Shown: positions 8,907 to 18,072, numbered from the stretch's first letter. The stretch is 64,000 nucleotides of DNA from Streptomyces sp. CG4 (GCF_041080655.1 NZ_CP163525.1:992001-1056000), one strand, 5' to 3'. Made by a program: numbers and translations. Notes: a model not told the origin generated them from the sequence alone.

Positions 8907-9241
8907 CGGCACAGGAGGAGCGGGCACTCGTCCGGGCGATCGAGGGTCATCTGCTGCTGGCCGCCGCACGGGAGGAGGGCTGGACGGCGGCGGCGCGCAC
9001 CGCATCCCGGCTGGGCTGGCTCACTCAGACCCAACAGGACGCGCTGGAGGGGGAGTTCGAGGCGGAGTACGTGGCAGTGTCCCGGCTGTCGTGGCAGCGC
9101 ACCGCCCAACGCGGCGAGGAACTGCGGCAGATGTACGAGGGCCGCTACCGGGCTCTGCGGCAGCGCCTGCTGGCGTGGGTGCTCGTGGGGTGTGCGCTGC
9201 TGACGGCGGCGGGCCTGCTGCTGGCGTCCGCCGCCGCATAG
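8903..9241 (+). CDS. Small membrane protein coupled to ctaD
   Basis: A 112-residue protein of unknown family. The first 85 residues are predicted helical and rich in Glu, Arg and Ala, and include [17 protein letters not shown]. One C-terminal membrane segment covers about residues 90-110 ([19 protein letters not shown]). Its ATG overlaps the ctaD stop codon as ATGA, so the two are co-translated. This suggests an accessory or assembly protein for this oxidase copy. It does not resemble CtaF, which is present beside the other subunit I gene in the window. Confidence 0.7.
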   Translation: MTAQEERALVRAIEGHLLLAAAREEGWTAAARTASRLGWLTQTQQDALEGEFEAEYVAVSRLSWQRTAQRGEELRQMYEGRYRALRQRLLAWVLVGCALLTAAGLLLASAAA

Positions 9242-9253
9242 CGCGGCCACGGG

Positions 9254-11224
9254 TCAGGTCCGGGACCACTTCTGGTTGGCGCCGCCGTTGCAGTTCCACA
9301 GCACCAGCGAGGTGCCGTTGCCTGTGGCGGCGTTGTCCGCGTCCAGGCACAGACCCGCGTGGACGTTGGTGATGGTGCCGTCGGCGTTCACCGTCCACTT
9401 CTGGTTGTCCTGGCCGTTGCAGTCCCAGATCACGACCTTGGTGCCGTCGGTGGTGCCGAGGTTGTAGGCGTCGAGGCATTTGTCGCCGTAGACGACGAGT
9501 TCCTTGCGGGAGGTGTACGTCCAGGCCTGGTTGGCGCCGCCGTTGCAGTCCCACAGCTCGGCCTGGGTGCCGTTGGTGATCGTGTTGTCGTAGAGGTCGG
9601 CGCAGCGGCCGGACGGTGCGCCGGCGAGGAGGGTGCCGTCGGTGCCGGGTATCGGACGTACCGTGAGTCCGCCCAGGGACGGGCCTCCGGTGAAGGTGAG
9701 GGAGTTGCCGTTCCCCTTGGTGAGGTTCACCTGGACCGAGACCGTGCCCTGGGTGGTGCCGGTGGGCGGGAAGGACACCGTCGTCGGGGTCTGGCCGTTG
9801 ACCTGAAGGGTGGCGGTGGCGGGCGTGGAGGCGGTGTTGGTGTAGGCGATGTCGGCCACGTGCACACCGGTGCTCGCGGCGGTCACGCCCTGGTACGTGC
9901 CGGTGGAGGTGGCGCTGTGGTCGCCGCTCGCCGCCTCGGTGCCTCTGACCTGGAGCAGCACCGAGCCGCCCGCGGGGACGGCGGCGGTGTAACTCGTCGC
10001 GTGGGAACCGGCGTTCCGCCGCGCCCACAGGTCCCGGACGGTGGCCGTGGCTCCGGTCAGGCCGAGGTCGGACCAGCGGACGGTGATGTTCTGCGCGGCC
10101 GAGGTGCGGTTGAGGAGGACGACGGCGCGGTTGCCGGTGCCGGAAAGGACCTTGCCGTAGACCTGAAGACCGGTGGTGTCCTCGGCGACCTTGACGCCCT
10201 GCAATCCGCGCGGGTCCTGGTCGACGGCGACGACCTCGGGGTTCTTCAGGATCGCGGCCGTCTCACCGGTCATTGTGGTGAGGTCGTTGCCCGCCAGCAG
10301 CGGGGCGCCGGAGATCGCCCACAGGGCCATGTGGGTGCGGTTCTGCGCGGCGGTGAAGCCCGGCATGCCGACCATCAGCATGTCGGGGTCGTTGTGGAAG
10401 CCGGTGTGCTGGGCGGCCGGGTGCAGGGCCTGGTCGAAGTTGGACAGCATGCCGCTCTGCGAGGGCGTGTCGCCGTAGTAGATGATGTCCGTGCTGGTGC
10501 GCCACATCGGGGCGAGGCCCGGCGCCCAGTTCCAGGGGTTCTGCTTGCCCCAGTTGCAGACGGAGAGAGTGAGCGGGCGGCCGGTGGTCGCGGCGGCCTG
10601 GGTGACGGCCCCGCTGATCGCCTTGTACGTCGTGGCCGCGTCCAGTCCCTCGGCGTCGCCGCCGCACCAGTCGACCTTGACGAAGTCGAAGCCCCACTTC
10701 GAGAACTGCAGCATGTCCTGGTCGTAGTGGCCCTCGCTGCCGGTGTTCGGGGCGGCGGGGCGACCGGTCGGGTAGTAGTAGCCGCAGCCGTTCCTGCCGG
10801 CGTCGGTGTAGATGCCCGCCTTCAGGCCCTTGCTGTGGATGTAGTCGGCGATGGCGCTCATCCCGCCGGGCCACTCGCTCGTGTCGGTGGTGATGTCGCC
10901 GGCGCTGTCGCGGGTGCCCTGCCACCAGCCCTCGTCGATGTTGATGTACGTGTATCCGGCGTCCGGGAGTCCGGTGGCGACGAACGCGTCGACCTGGCGC
11001 TTGATGACGCTGTAGTCGATCTTCGCGGCGAAGCTGTTCCAGGAGGCCCAGCCCATCGGTGCGGCGGGCACCGGGATCTGACGTACCGTCGCGGCCTGCG
11101 CCGGGCCCGGCTGGGTGAAGAGCAGGGCGGTGGCCGCGACGAGGGCCAGGACGAGCGCGCGTACGGCGCCGGCTCTGCAGCGGCGTACGAAGCCTTCGGC
11201 GGTCGGACGGGGTGGGGGGTACAT
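9254..11224 (-). CDS. Secreted GH27 alpha-galactosidase with ricin-type CBM13
   Basis: A 656-residue exported enzyme. A signal peptide ends near residue 45 (LFTQPGPAQA then ATVRQ). The GH27 barrel follows, starting MGWASWNSF. Its nucleophile is D185 in VKVDWCGG and its acid/base is D281 in NDPDM. After the beta-sandwich domain comes a carbohydrate-binding or jelly-roll segment (about residues 425-520). Three ricin-B repeats then end in the QxW motifs QAW, QKW and QKW. The likely role is hydrolysis of terminal alpha-galactosides in plant galactans, outside the cell. ATG at 11224 is chosen because GGAGG lies six bases upstream; in-frame ATGs further upstream lack a binding site. Confidence 0.9.
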   Translation of the reverse strand: MYPPPRPTAEGFVRRCRAGAVRALVLALVAATALLFTQPGPAQAATVRQIPVPAAPMGWASWNSFAAKIDYSVIKRQVDAFVATGLPDAGYTYINIDEGWWQGTRDSAGDITTDTSEWPGGMSAIADYIHSKGLKAGIYTDAGRNGCGYYYPTGRPAAPNTGSEGHYDQDMLQFSKWGFDFVKVDWCGGDAEGLDAATTYKAISGAVTQAAATTGRPLTLSVCNWGKQNPWNWAPGLAPMWRTSTDIIYYGDTPSQSGMLSNFDQALHPAAQHTGFHNDPDMLMVGMPGFTAAQNRTHMALWAISGAPLLAGNDLTTMTGETAAILKNPEVVAVDQDPRGLQGVKVAEDTTGLQVYGKVLSGTGNRAVVLLNRTSAAQNITVRWSDLGLTGATATVRDLWARRNAGSHATSYTAAVPAGGSVLLQVRGTEAASGDHSATSTGTYQGVTAASTGVHVADIAYTNTASTPATATLQVNGQTPTTVSFPPTGTTQGTVSVQVNLTKGNGNSLTFTGGPSLGGLTVRPIPGTDGTLLAGAPSGRCADLYDNTITNGTQAELWDCNGGANQAWTYTSRKELVVYGDKCLDAYNLGTTDGTKVVIWDCNGQDNQKWTVNADGTITNVHAGLCLDADNAATGNGTSLVLWNCNGGANQKWSRT

Positions 11225-11421
11225 CGGCGCCTCCGCGTGCGGAACGGACTCCACGACGATCGACATGGTCGATATTTCGAACCTGGATCGGCGAACCGAA
11301 CATGTGGCGCCGACCGTAGAGGCGCCCGTGGGTGAAGTCAACGGCCGTGACAGGCTTGAACCCGCCTCCGCTGTCGGGGCGTTGAACCCGCGCGGGGCGG
11401 AATGCGGCCATACTGGCCGTC

Positions 11422-12666
11422 GTGCGCGTTGCGATCATGACGGCGGGTTCCCGGGGCGATGTCGCCCCCTACACCGGACTGGGCCACCGGCTCACGCTGG
11501 CCGGGCACGAGGTCACCCTGGTCACCCACGCCCGCTTCGAGCCGCTGGTGGCGGGCTCCGGCGTGCGGTTCCACGGGCTGCCGGTCGATCCGCTGGCCGA
11601 GCTGGAGTCGCCGCGCGGCCGGGGCCTGCACCGCAGCGCCAGTGAGGCCGGGAAGCTGCTGCGCCTGGCGGGCATGGCGCGCCGGGTCGTCGGGCGGATG
11701 ACCGAGGACCTGGTCACGGCGGCCCGCGACAGCGAGGTTCTGCTGCTGTCCGCCTCGCTGGCCCCGCTCGGCCACGCCATCGCCGAGGGCCTGCGACTGC
11801 CGAGCATGGGCGTCTATCTCCAACCCCTCAGCGGAACAAGGGAGTTCAGTCCTCCCGTGCTCGGCGGCGGCTCCTGGGGACCGGCGCTGAACCGGGTGGC
11901 CGGGCACGGCGTGTGCCTCACCACGGAACACATCTTCACGGGCGCGGTGTCCGGGGTACGCGGGCGACTCGGCCTGCCGGCGGTGCGGGCCGGTGCCGCG
12001 CTGCGGGCCCGGGAGCGGCGGCTCTGGCCGGTACACCACGGCTTCAGCCCGCTGGTGGTGCCCCGGCCCCGGGACTGGCGGCCGGGTCTGACGGTGAGCG
12101 GCTACTGGTGGCCGTACGACACCGAGAGCCAACTGCCGGACGAGGTAAGGGAGTTCCTCGACGCCGGTCCGGCACCGGTCTTCGTCGGCCTGGGCAGCGC
12201 CACGGTGCCGGACGCCGGCCGGCTCAGCGCCCAGGTGGTGTCGGCACTGCGGCGGGCCGGGCTGCGCGGGGTGATCCAGCGCGGCTGGGGCGGGCTCACG
12301 GCCGCCGGCGACGACATGCTGACCGTCGACGAGGTGCCGCACGCGCTGCTCTTCCCGCGCATGGCCGCCGTGGTCCACCACGCGGGTGCGGGGACGACCG
12401 CGGCGGGGCTGCGCGCCGGGGTGCCGGCCGTGCCGGTGCCGGTCCAGTTCGACGCGGGGTTCTGGTCCGCCAGGCTGGTCGCGCTGGGCGTCGCCCCGGA
12501 CCTCGTACCGCTGCGCCGCCTCACCTCGCAGGCCCTGGCCTCGGCCCTGGTACGCGCCACCCGCGCGCCGGGGTACCGGGAGCGGGCGCGCGCCCTGGGC
12601 GCCCGCCTCCGCGCCGAGGACGGCGCGGCACCGGTCCTGGCGGCACTGGAACGGCTCGGCGGCTGA
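11422..12666 (+). CDS. GT1-type (UGT/MGT-like) glycosyltransferase
   Basis: A 414-residue GT-B fold glycosyltransferase of the sterol-glucosyltransferase/macrolide-glycosyltransferase type. The N-terminal domain begins MRVAIMTAGSRGDVAPYTGLG. The C-terminal donor-binding domain contains VFVGLGS and the nucleotide-sugar signature VVHHAGAGTTAAGLRAGVPAVPVPVQ. It would transfer a sugar from an NDP-sugar to a lipid or small-molecule acceptor; the acceptor is unknown. The start is a GTG about 200 bp from the divergent alpha-galactosidase gene. It stands alone, convergent with the alcohol dehydrogenase gene, so no pathway is implied by neighbours. Confidence 0.88.
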   Translation: MRVAIMTAGSRGDVAPYTGLGHRLTLAGHEVTLVTHARFEPLVAGSGVRFHGLPVDPLAELESPRGRGLHRSASEAGKLLRLAGMARRVVGRMTEDLVTAARDSEVLLLSASLAPLGHAIAEGLRLPSMGVYLQPLSGTREFSPPVLGGGSWGPALNRVAGHGVCLTTEHIFTGAVSGVRGRLGLPAVRAGAALRARERRLWPVHHGFSPLVVPRPRDWRPGLTVSGYWWPYDTESQLPDEVREFLDAGPAPVFVGLGSATVPDAGRLSAQVVSALRRAGLRGVIQRGWGGLTAAGDDMLTVDEVPHALLFPRMAAVVHHAGAGTTAAGLRAGVPAVPVPVQFDAGFWSARLVALGVAPDLVPLRRLTSQALASALVRATRAPGYRERARALGARLRAEDGAAPVLAALERLGG

Positions 12667-12789
12667 CCGCCGGGCCGGTGGTGCGCGCCGCCGGGAGGCG
12701 GGCGTCGGCCGGGCCGGCCCCCGGGCATCGGCCGGGCGCGCCCAGGGCGTCAGCCGTTGCCGAGCGCCGGCCGGTCCGGCATGCGGGCG

Positions 12790-13815
12790 TCAGCCGTTGC
12801 TGAGCACCATCCGGAAGCGGGCCCTGCCCGCGAGCATCTTCTGGTAGGCCTCGTCCGCACGGTCCAGCGGCACGGGCTCGACCATCGGCCGGATGCCGTG
12901 CAGGGCGCTGAAGGCCATGGTGTCCGCCACGTCCTGGGCGGTGCCGGACGGGTGGCCGCGGACGACACGACCGGCCATGAGCAGCTGGGTCGGACTGATG
13001 CCCATCGGTGCGGTGTCCGCGCCGATGACCACGAGCTCACCGCGGGGCGCCAGCCCGTCCACGGTGGCCGTGATGGCCTCGGAGTTCCCGGCGGTGGCCA
13101 GGACGGCCTTGGCGCCGCCGAGGGACTGCAGAGCCTCGGCGACCGGGGTGCCGGAGGTGCTGTCGATGTAGTGGTGGGCGCCCAGCTGCTTGGCGAAGTC
13201 TGCCTTCTCCGCGCCCCGCGCGATCCCCACGGTCTCGAAGCCCATCGCGACGGCGTACTGCACCCCGAGATGTCCCAGACCGCCGAGACCGAGCACGGCG
13301 ACCAGGTCCCCCGGCTGGGCCGAGCTGCGCCGCAACCCGTTGAACGTGGTCACGCCCGCACAGGCCATCGGTCCCGCGTCGGCCGCCGACAGTCCGTCCG
13401 GAATCCGGGCCAGCGCGTCGGCGGGCGCGACGACCTTCTCACCGAAGCCCCCGTCGTAGGCCCACCCCGGGACCTTCAGGTTCGTGCACACGATGAAGTC
13501 GCCCCGCCGGCACGGCGCGCAGTGCCCGCAGCTGCCGCCGAACCAGCCGACCGCCACCCGGTCACCGACCTTCCAGCCCCGCTCCAGCACGCCTTGGCCC
13601 AGTTCCTCGATGTGCCCCGCTATCTCGTGTCCGGGCACCTCGGGGAACGACAAGCCCGGAACTCCGCCGCTCACGAAGAGGGCGTCACTGTGGCAGATCC
13701 CGCACGCCTCCACGGCGATCCTCACCTCGCCGGGCCCGGGCTGCGGCACTTCTCGCTCGACCAGCTCGAACGCGCCGTTCGGGGCGGTCACCTGCGCGAC
13801 TCGATACGTACTCAT
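12790..13815 (-). CDS. Zinc-dependent alcohol dehydrogenase
   Basis: A 341-residue medium-chain dehydrogenase. Catalytic zinc ligands lie in CGICHSD and GHEIAG, the structural zinc cysteines in CGHCAPCRRGDFIVC, and the NAD(P) fold in GLGGLGHLGVQ. The pattern matches bacterial AdhA/AdhT-type primary alcohol dehydrogenases. ATG at 13815 (MSTYRVAQ) has AGGAG upstream and is preferred to a 19-codon extension. The 3' end is partly duplicated: the last 18 coding and stop bases recur imperfectly about 39 bp downstream. The gene appears monocistronic. Confidence 0.9.
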   Translation of the reverse strand: MSTYRVAQVTAPNGAFELVEREVPQPGPGEVRIAVEACGICHSDALFVSGGVPGLSFPEVPGHEIAGHIEELGQGVLERGWKVGDRVAVGWFGGSCGHCAPCRRGDFIVCTNLKVPGWAYDGGFGEKVVAPADALARIPDGLSAADAGPMACAGVTTFNGLRRSSAQPGDLVAVLGLGGLGHLGVQYAVAMGFETVGIARGAEKADFAKQLGAHHYIDSTSGTPVAEALQSLGGAKAVLATAGNSEAITATVDGLAPRGELVVIGADTAPMGISPTQLLMAGRVVRGHPSGTAQDVADTMAFSALHGIRPMVEPVPLDRADEAYQKMLAGRARFRMVLSNG

Positions 13816-13992
13816 CTGGCTCTCCTGCGTCTGCCGGTGTGTCTTCAAGGCTCCGGAGCACGGGTACGACACCCCCGCACCAGCAGACCAGCTCCGCGCC
13901 GATCCCGCGCGCCGAGCCGCACACCCCCGCGCTGACCTGCGCCGACGTGCTTCGCGGTGCGCCTCTTGGCACGCGGCCGCACGGCGCCCCCG

Positions 13993-14655
13993 TCACGCGG
14001 TCGCGGGCCGCCAGCCCTGCGGGCGGAGCATGCCCAGCAGCAACCGCACCAGCTCGTCGACCACCTCGTCCAGCGTGGCGTCCACCCAGCCGGCGCTCCA
14101 GTCGTGCAGGAGGCCGTTGACGCTGCCGACGAAGGCCGTCGCCGCGAGCCGGTAGTCACGGGGCGCCGCCTCCCCGCGCACCGCGGCCGCGTCCGCCTCG
14201 GCCCGGATGAGGTCGATCCAGCGGGCCCGACGGGCCAGGCGCTGCTCCTCCAGACGGGGGCTGACGCCGACGATCTCCACGAAGGTGATGCGGATGCGGC
14301 GCGGATCGCAGGTGACGTCACGGGCGTAGGCGCGGAAGAGCGCGGCGGCGCGCTCGGCCAGCGGCAGACCGTCCGCCCCGGCCAGGGCGTCCAGCACCGC
14401 CCGCTCGGCCCAGCCGTTGACCTCCAGGTGCAGTGCGGCGAGGACGTCCTCCAGGGTGCGGAACTCCTCGTAGAACTGCCGGGTGGACAGGCCGGCGGCC
14501 TGGCTCAGCGCGGCGACGGTCGTAGCGCGGTAGCCGGGCGCGCCGCCGAACAGGTCCAGGGCCGCGTCCAGAAAGCGCCGGCGCCGCTCGGCCTGCCGGT
14601 CCTCGGCCGTACGGCCGCCGTAGCGGCCCGTCGGCGCCTTGAGCCTGCCCGCCAC
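13993..14655 (-). CDS. TetR family transcriptional regulator
   Basis: A 220-residue repressor-type protein. The helix-turn-helix spans about residues 27-72 (RRRFLDAALDLFGG then TTVAALSQAAGLSTRQFYEEF). The C-terminal ligand domain ends VDELVRLLLGML. GTG at 14655 has a GGAGGGGG site and is preferred over an ATG 16 codons upstream. It is divergent from the secreted beta-propeller gene. Between them are the inverted repeat at 14729-14744 and a duplicated ATCTTGTCG (14688-14696 and 14704-14712). Autoregulation and control of the propeller gene are likely. A matching 16-bp site in front of the GH5 gene suggests that gene is also a target. Confidence 0.85.
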   Translation of the reverse strand: MAGRLKAPTGRYGGRTAEDRQAERRRRFLDAALDLFGGAPGYRATTVAALSQAAGLSTRQFYEEFRTLEDVLAALHLEVNGWAERAVLDALAGADGLPLAERAAALFRAYARDVTCDPRRIRITFVEIVGVSPRLEEQRLARRARWIDLIRAEADAAAVRGEAAPRDYRLAATAFVGSVNGLLHDWSAGWVDATLDEVVDELVRLLLGMLRPQGWRPATA

Positions 14656-14728
14656 GCTTTCCCCCTCCGTCGCCCCACCGACCCCCAATCTTGTCGTGCA
14701 CACATCTTGTCGAGTAACCCGCCCTCTC

Positions 14729-14744
14729 CTTACTTTTCAGTAAG
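14729..14744. promoter_or_regulatory. Candidate TetR operator
   Basis: CTTACT-TTTC-AGTAAG is a perfect inverted repeat with six-base arms, about 52 bases before the propeller ATG and 75 bases before the TetR start. A 13-of-16 match occurs upstream of the GH5 gene at 18041-18056. Size and placement suit a TetR-family operator; the assignment to this regulator is inferred. Confidence 0.55.
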
Positions 14745-14795
14745 TTCACTGTGAATGCGCCCGTGTTCAGATTCCCCCGAGGAAAGAGAGCAGTC

Positions 14796-16049
14796 ATGCC
14801 TGCCTCCAGAACCAGGCACCTTTGCTCCGTGGCCGCCGCCCTCGCCCTGACCGTCGCCGGTCCGGCGACCGCCGCCTCCGCCGCGAGCGGCAACTCCGGC
14901 GGACTGCGCGAGGTGCTGTTCGTCGGCAACAACTGGGACGGCACCGCAGATGTCGTCAATTCCTCCGGCGACTTCGCGAAGGTCGGCCGGATCGATGTCA
15001 TCCCCGACAAGGCGCAGCGGCTGGCGGAGATCAACGCCGACCCGGTCAAGTGGATCTACTACACGTCCATCCGCAACGAGGTCGGCCAGGGACACGACCA
15101 GTACGCGGACGACATGTACTCCACGCCCGACGGGAAGTCCGTGGTCGTCTCCCGGCCCAGCTTCGCCGACGTCGTCTCCATCGACCTGGCCACCGACAAG
15201 GTCAACTGGCGTTTCCCGGTGGCCGGTTACCGGGCCGACCACATGGCGGTCTCGCCCGACGGCACCCGGGTCGCGGTCTCGGCCTCGACGGCGAACAAGG
15301 TGCAGGTGCTGGACATCGGCACCGGTAAGGAAGTGGGCGAGTTCGACACCGGTGACAAGCCGCACGAGAACTTCTTCACGAACGGCGGCACGTACATCTG
15401 GAACATGTCCATCGGCGAGGTGACCACCTCCCTCGACGACCCGGCCTGGGACTGGACCAAGGGCGACCGCCACATCACCGTGGTCGACGCGAGCACGTTC
15501 AAGCAGGTCAGGACCATCGACATGCGGCAGCGGCTGGACGCGATCGGGCTGAAGGGCTTCTCCGACGCGGTCCGCCCCGCCGCCTTCACACCGGACTGGT
15601 CCAAACTGTACTTCCAGGTGTCGTTCTTCAACGGCTTCCTGGAGTACGACGTGGCCACGGACAAGATCACCCGGGTGAAGACGCTGCCGGAGAACCCGGC
15701 GACCAACCCGGACCGCACCACGTGGCTGCTGGACTCGCGCCACCATGGCATCTCGATGAACCCCGAGGGCACCAAACTGTGTGTCGCCGGGACGATGGAC
15801 AACTACGCGACCGTGGTCGACCGGGCCTCCTTCGACGTCGGCCCGCTCGTCACCGCGTCGACGCCGTACTGGGCGACCGTGAGTGGCGACGGCAAGGACT
15901 GCATCATCTCCGAGGCCGGCGCCGACCGGATCACGGCCATCGACTTCGCCACCGGCCAGAAGGTGCTCTCCGTGCCGGTCGGCGACCATCCGCAGCGCGT
16001 CCGGCTGGGGCATGTCCCGGCCGACTGGACGGGCGCGACGGGGAGTTGA
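14796..16049 (+). CDS. Secreted YncE/SMP-30-like beta-propeller protein
   Basis: A 417-residue exported protein. A signal peptide (HLCSVAAALALTVAGPATAASAAS) is followed by repeated propeller blades with motifs such as MAVSPDGTRVAVSASTANKVQVLDIGTG and ATVSGDGKDCIIS. Such proteins resemble YncE and 40-residue YVTN repeat proteins and usually bind ligands or partners outside the cell; enzymatic activity is uncertain. ATG at 14796 has GGAAAGAGAG upstream and starts directly at the signal peptide. It is divergent from the TetR gene and convergent with the GH5 gene, separated from it by a strong hairpin. Confidence 0.8.
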   Translation: MPASRTRHLCSVAAALALTVAGPATAASAASGNSGGLREVLFVGNNWDGTADVVNSSGDFAKVGRIDVIPDKAQRLAEINADPVKWIYYTSIRNEVGQGHDQYADDMYSTPDGKSVVVSRPSFADVVSIDLATDKVNWRFPVAGYRADHMAVSPDGTRVAVSASTANKVQVLDIGTGKEVGEFDTGDKPHENFFTNGGTYIWNMSIGEVTTSLDDPAWDWTKGDRHITVVDASTFKQVRTIDMRQRLDAIGLKGFSDAVRPAAFTPDWSKLYFQVSFFNGFLEYDVATDKITRVKTLPENPATNPDRTTWLLDSRHHGISMNPEGTKLCVAGTMDNYATVVDRASFDVGPLVTASTPYWATVSGDGKDCIISEAGADRITAIDFATGQKVLSVPVGDHPQRVRLGHVPADWTGATGS

Positions 16050-16056
16050 GCGCCGG

Positions 16057-16092
16057 CGGCCTCCGGGGGGACCCCATTCTTCCCGGAGGCCG
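16057..16092. terminator. Hairpin terminator between propeller and GH5 genes
   Basis: A perfect 11-bp stem (CGGCCTCCGGG with CCCGGAGGCCG) and a 14-base loop lie 8 bases after the propeller stop codon, between convergent genes. There is no long T-tract, as is usual in Streptomyces terminators. Confidence 0.7.
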
Positions 16093-16132
16093 TACGGCTT
16101 CTGCTCAAGGGCCTCAGAACTCTTGACACCTC

Positions 16133-17998
16133 TCAGAAGTGCGCCGCCGCCCACCCGGCAAGCTCGGACCTGGCCGCGCCGAGCAGGTCCGCCGAGGGTG
16201 CGGTGGCTCCGTTGGTCACCAGCGCGTAGTGCAGGACGCCGGAGTCCGGGTCGGTGAGCAGCAGCCGGCGGCTGCCCGTGCCGCCCGGTTCGGGCGCGAC
16301 GGCCACCGGCGTCGAAGCGGTGTGGGCGGGCGGGCCGTACACCGTACCGAGGTCGGAGACGACCGTGGTGGACGCGGTCGGGAAGGTCGCCGGCAGGTGC
16401 AGTTCGGTGGGCGCGGTGCCGGTGCCGGAACGCCACACCAGCAGCCCGTACTGGCCGGAGCCGACGAGCTTCGCCACGTCGGGCAGGGAGCTCGGCACCG
16501 GGTTCCAGGTGAGGGTCGTGGAGCCGTCGCGGGAGCGGTCCTCGTAGGTGAAGGCGAGGGTCGTACCGGCGGTGGCGCTCGGGTAGAGGCGGTCGAGCAG
16601 CCGGGCGTCCTGGCGCAGGGTGACGTTTCCGGAGTCGTCCAGGTCCACGGCGGACAGGTCCTCGTCGTTCCAGGCGTCGCCAGAGGTGAGCACCTTGCCG
16701 GGGTTGCCGTTCATCAGCTCGTGGTGCCGGCCGCTGTAGAGGTCCCACTGCCACTGGGTGCCGGACAGGACCGGACCCGAGGCGGACGGGTTCGACCACC
16801 AACTCGCGCCCGGCAGGCGGGAGTCGAGGCCTTCGTACATCGCCTTCAGGACCGTCGGCGCCTTGTCGGAGACCGTGCCGGACAGCGGGTGGCCGAACTC
16901 GCTGACCACGGCCGTGGTGCCCGCGGAGGCGGCGCGGTCGCGGACGGTGGCGAAGTCGGCGGCGTACTGGCCGTCGGCGGCCTTGCCCCACATCAGGACG
17001 CCGGAGATGGCCTTCTGGTCGTAGAAGTGGGTGTTGAGGACATAGCGCGGGCCGAGGGTGCCCGCGTCCAGCAGGCCGCCCTCCTGTTTCTGGGTGGAGA
17101 TGTTGGCGTTCCAGAAGAGGTTGGGCTCCACGAAGGCGGGCTTGTCCTGCCAGCCGGCGGCGTCCATGCGGGCGCGGAACTTCTCGTAGAACGGCCACAA
17201 CAGGTCCTTCTCCCAGGTGCGGGAGGTCTGCCCGGAGTCGTAACTGCCCGCGTAGGGCTCGTTGTACGGGTCGAAGCCGGCGATGTCCGCGAATTCCGTG
17301 CCGGTGAGGTGCTGTTGGAGGTAGGTCATGGCCGCCTGGGCGGTGGTGAGGAAGGCGTCCTGGAGGCCGTGGCTGCTGTGCCAGAAGTCGTACTGAGCCT
17401 TCTGCACGGCCGCGTTCTGGGTGATGTTCTGGCCCCAGAAGAGGCAGATGCCGCAGGACTCGGACGGGTAACTCCCCGCGTCCACCACCCACTTGGGGGC
17501 GCCGTCACCCGTGTACCAGCTCCCGCTGTTGAACAGGTGGCGGGAGTAGAGGTCCTGGTGGAAGTCGGGGAAGACCCTGATGCCCGCGTCCAGGAAGGCG
17601 CGCATCTGCTCGGTGACGGCGGCCAGATAGCCGGTGTCCACCTGGCCGCGCACGGGTTCGGCGTGCGCCCAGGAGAGCAGGAAGCGGACCGAGTTCGCGC
17701 CGCCGAGGGCGCGCAGCGCGGTCGCCGATCTTCGGGCATCGGCGACCGAGGCGAAGGGCAGCCCGCCGTTCTCCTCCAGCTTGGTCTCACCGGAGACGTT
17801 GTAGCCGCGCAGGACGATCTCGCGGCCCTGGCCATCGGTGAAGCGGCCGCCCTGCACGGTGAGCGGGGCGCCGTCGAACCAGAGGGAGTCGGAAGGCGAG
17901 GCGGGGGTGGCGGCGGTGGCGGGCGGGCGGCCCGCCACCGTCAGGAATCCGCTGAGGACGACCAGAACAACCAGCACACGCACCCGGAAATTCGGCAT
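16133..17998 (-). CDS. Secreted GH5 glycosidase, endoglycoceramidase-like
   Basis: A 621-residue exported glycoside hydrolase. A signal peptide (VLVVLVVLSGFLTVAGRPPATA) precedes a GH5 barrel. The acid/base is E247 in DPYNEPY and the nucleophile is E367 in VVSEFGHPL. Additional features are VRFLLSWAHAEP and FPDFHQDLYSRHLF early in the barrel, typical of the endoglycoceramidase branch, and a C-terminal beta domain. It probably releases glycans from glycolipids or cleaves a related beta-glycoside outside the cell. Start at 17998 is chosen because it directly opens the signal peptide. The site at 18041-18056 matches the TetR operator candidate. Confidence 0.85.
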   Translation of the reverse strand: MPNFRVRVLVVLVVLSGFLTVAGRPPATAATPASPSDSLWFDGAPLTVQGGRFTDGQGREIVLRGYNVSGETKLEENGGLPFASVADARRSATALRALGGANSVRFLLSWAHAEPVRGQVDTGYLAAVTEQMRAFLDAGIRVFPDFHQDLYSRHLFNSGSWYTGDGAPKWVVDAGSYPSESCGICLFWGQNITQNAAVQKAQYDFWHSSHGLQDAFLTTAQAAMTYLQQHLTGTEFADIAGFDPYNEPYAGSYDSGQTSRTWEKDLLWPFYEKFRARMDAAGWQDKPAFVEPNLFWNANISTQKQEGGLLDAGTLGPRYVLNTHFYDQKAISGVLMWGKAADGQYAADFATVRDRAASAGTTAVVSEFGHPLSGTVSDKAPTVLKAMYEGLDSRLPGASWWSNPSASGPVLSGTQWQWDLYSGRHHELMNGNPGKVLTSGDAWNDEDLSAVDLDDSGNVTLRQDARLLDRLYPSATAGTTLAFTYEDRSRDGSTTLTWNPVPSSLPDVAKLVGSGQYGLLVWRSGTGTAPTELHLPATFPTASTTVVSDLGTVYGPPAHTASTPVAVAPEPGGTGSRRLLLTDPDSGVLHYALVTNGATAPSADLLGAARSELAGWAAAHF

Positions 17999-18040
17999 GC
18001 CCACCACAATCCGACGGGCTCCGTACAGCGTCAATACCAC

Positions 18041-18056
18041 CTGACTCACAAGTAAG
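18041..18056. promoter_or_regulatory. Second copy of the TetR operator candidate, upstream of GH5
   Basis: Read on the minus strand this is CTTACT-TGTG-AGTCAG, matching 13 of 16 bases of the 14729-14744 site with one arm mismatch. It lies about 43 bases before the GH5 start. An adjacent perfect palindrome TGACTC-T-GAGTCA at 18058-18070 repeats the TGACTC half found at 18042. Confidence 0.5.
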
Positions 18057-18072
18057 TTGACTCTGAGTCAGC

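Noticed and set aside
9359..11335. 658-codon open frame antisense to the GH27 gene
   Set aside because: The minus-strand alpha-galactosidase has signal peptide, catalytic Asp residues and CBM13 repeats. The antisense frame has only Gly/Val/Arg-rich text.
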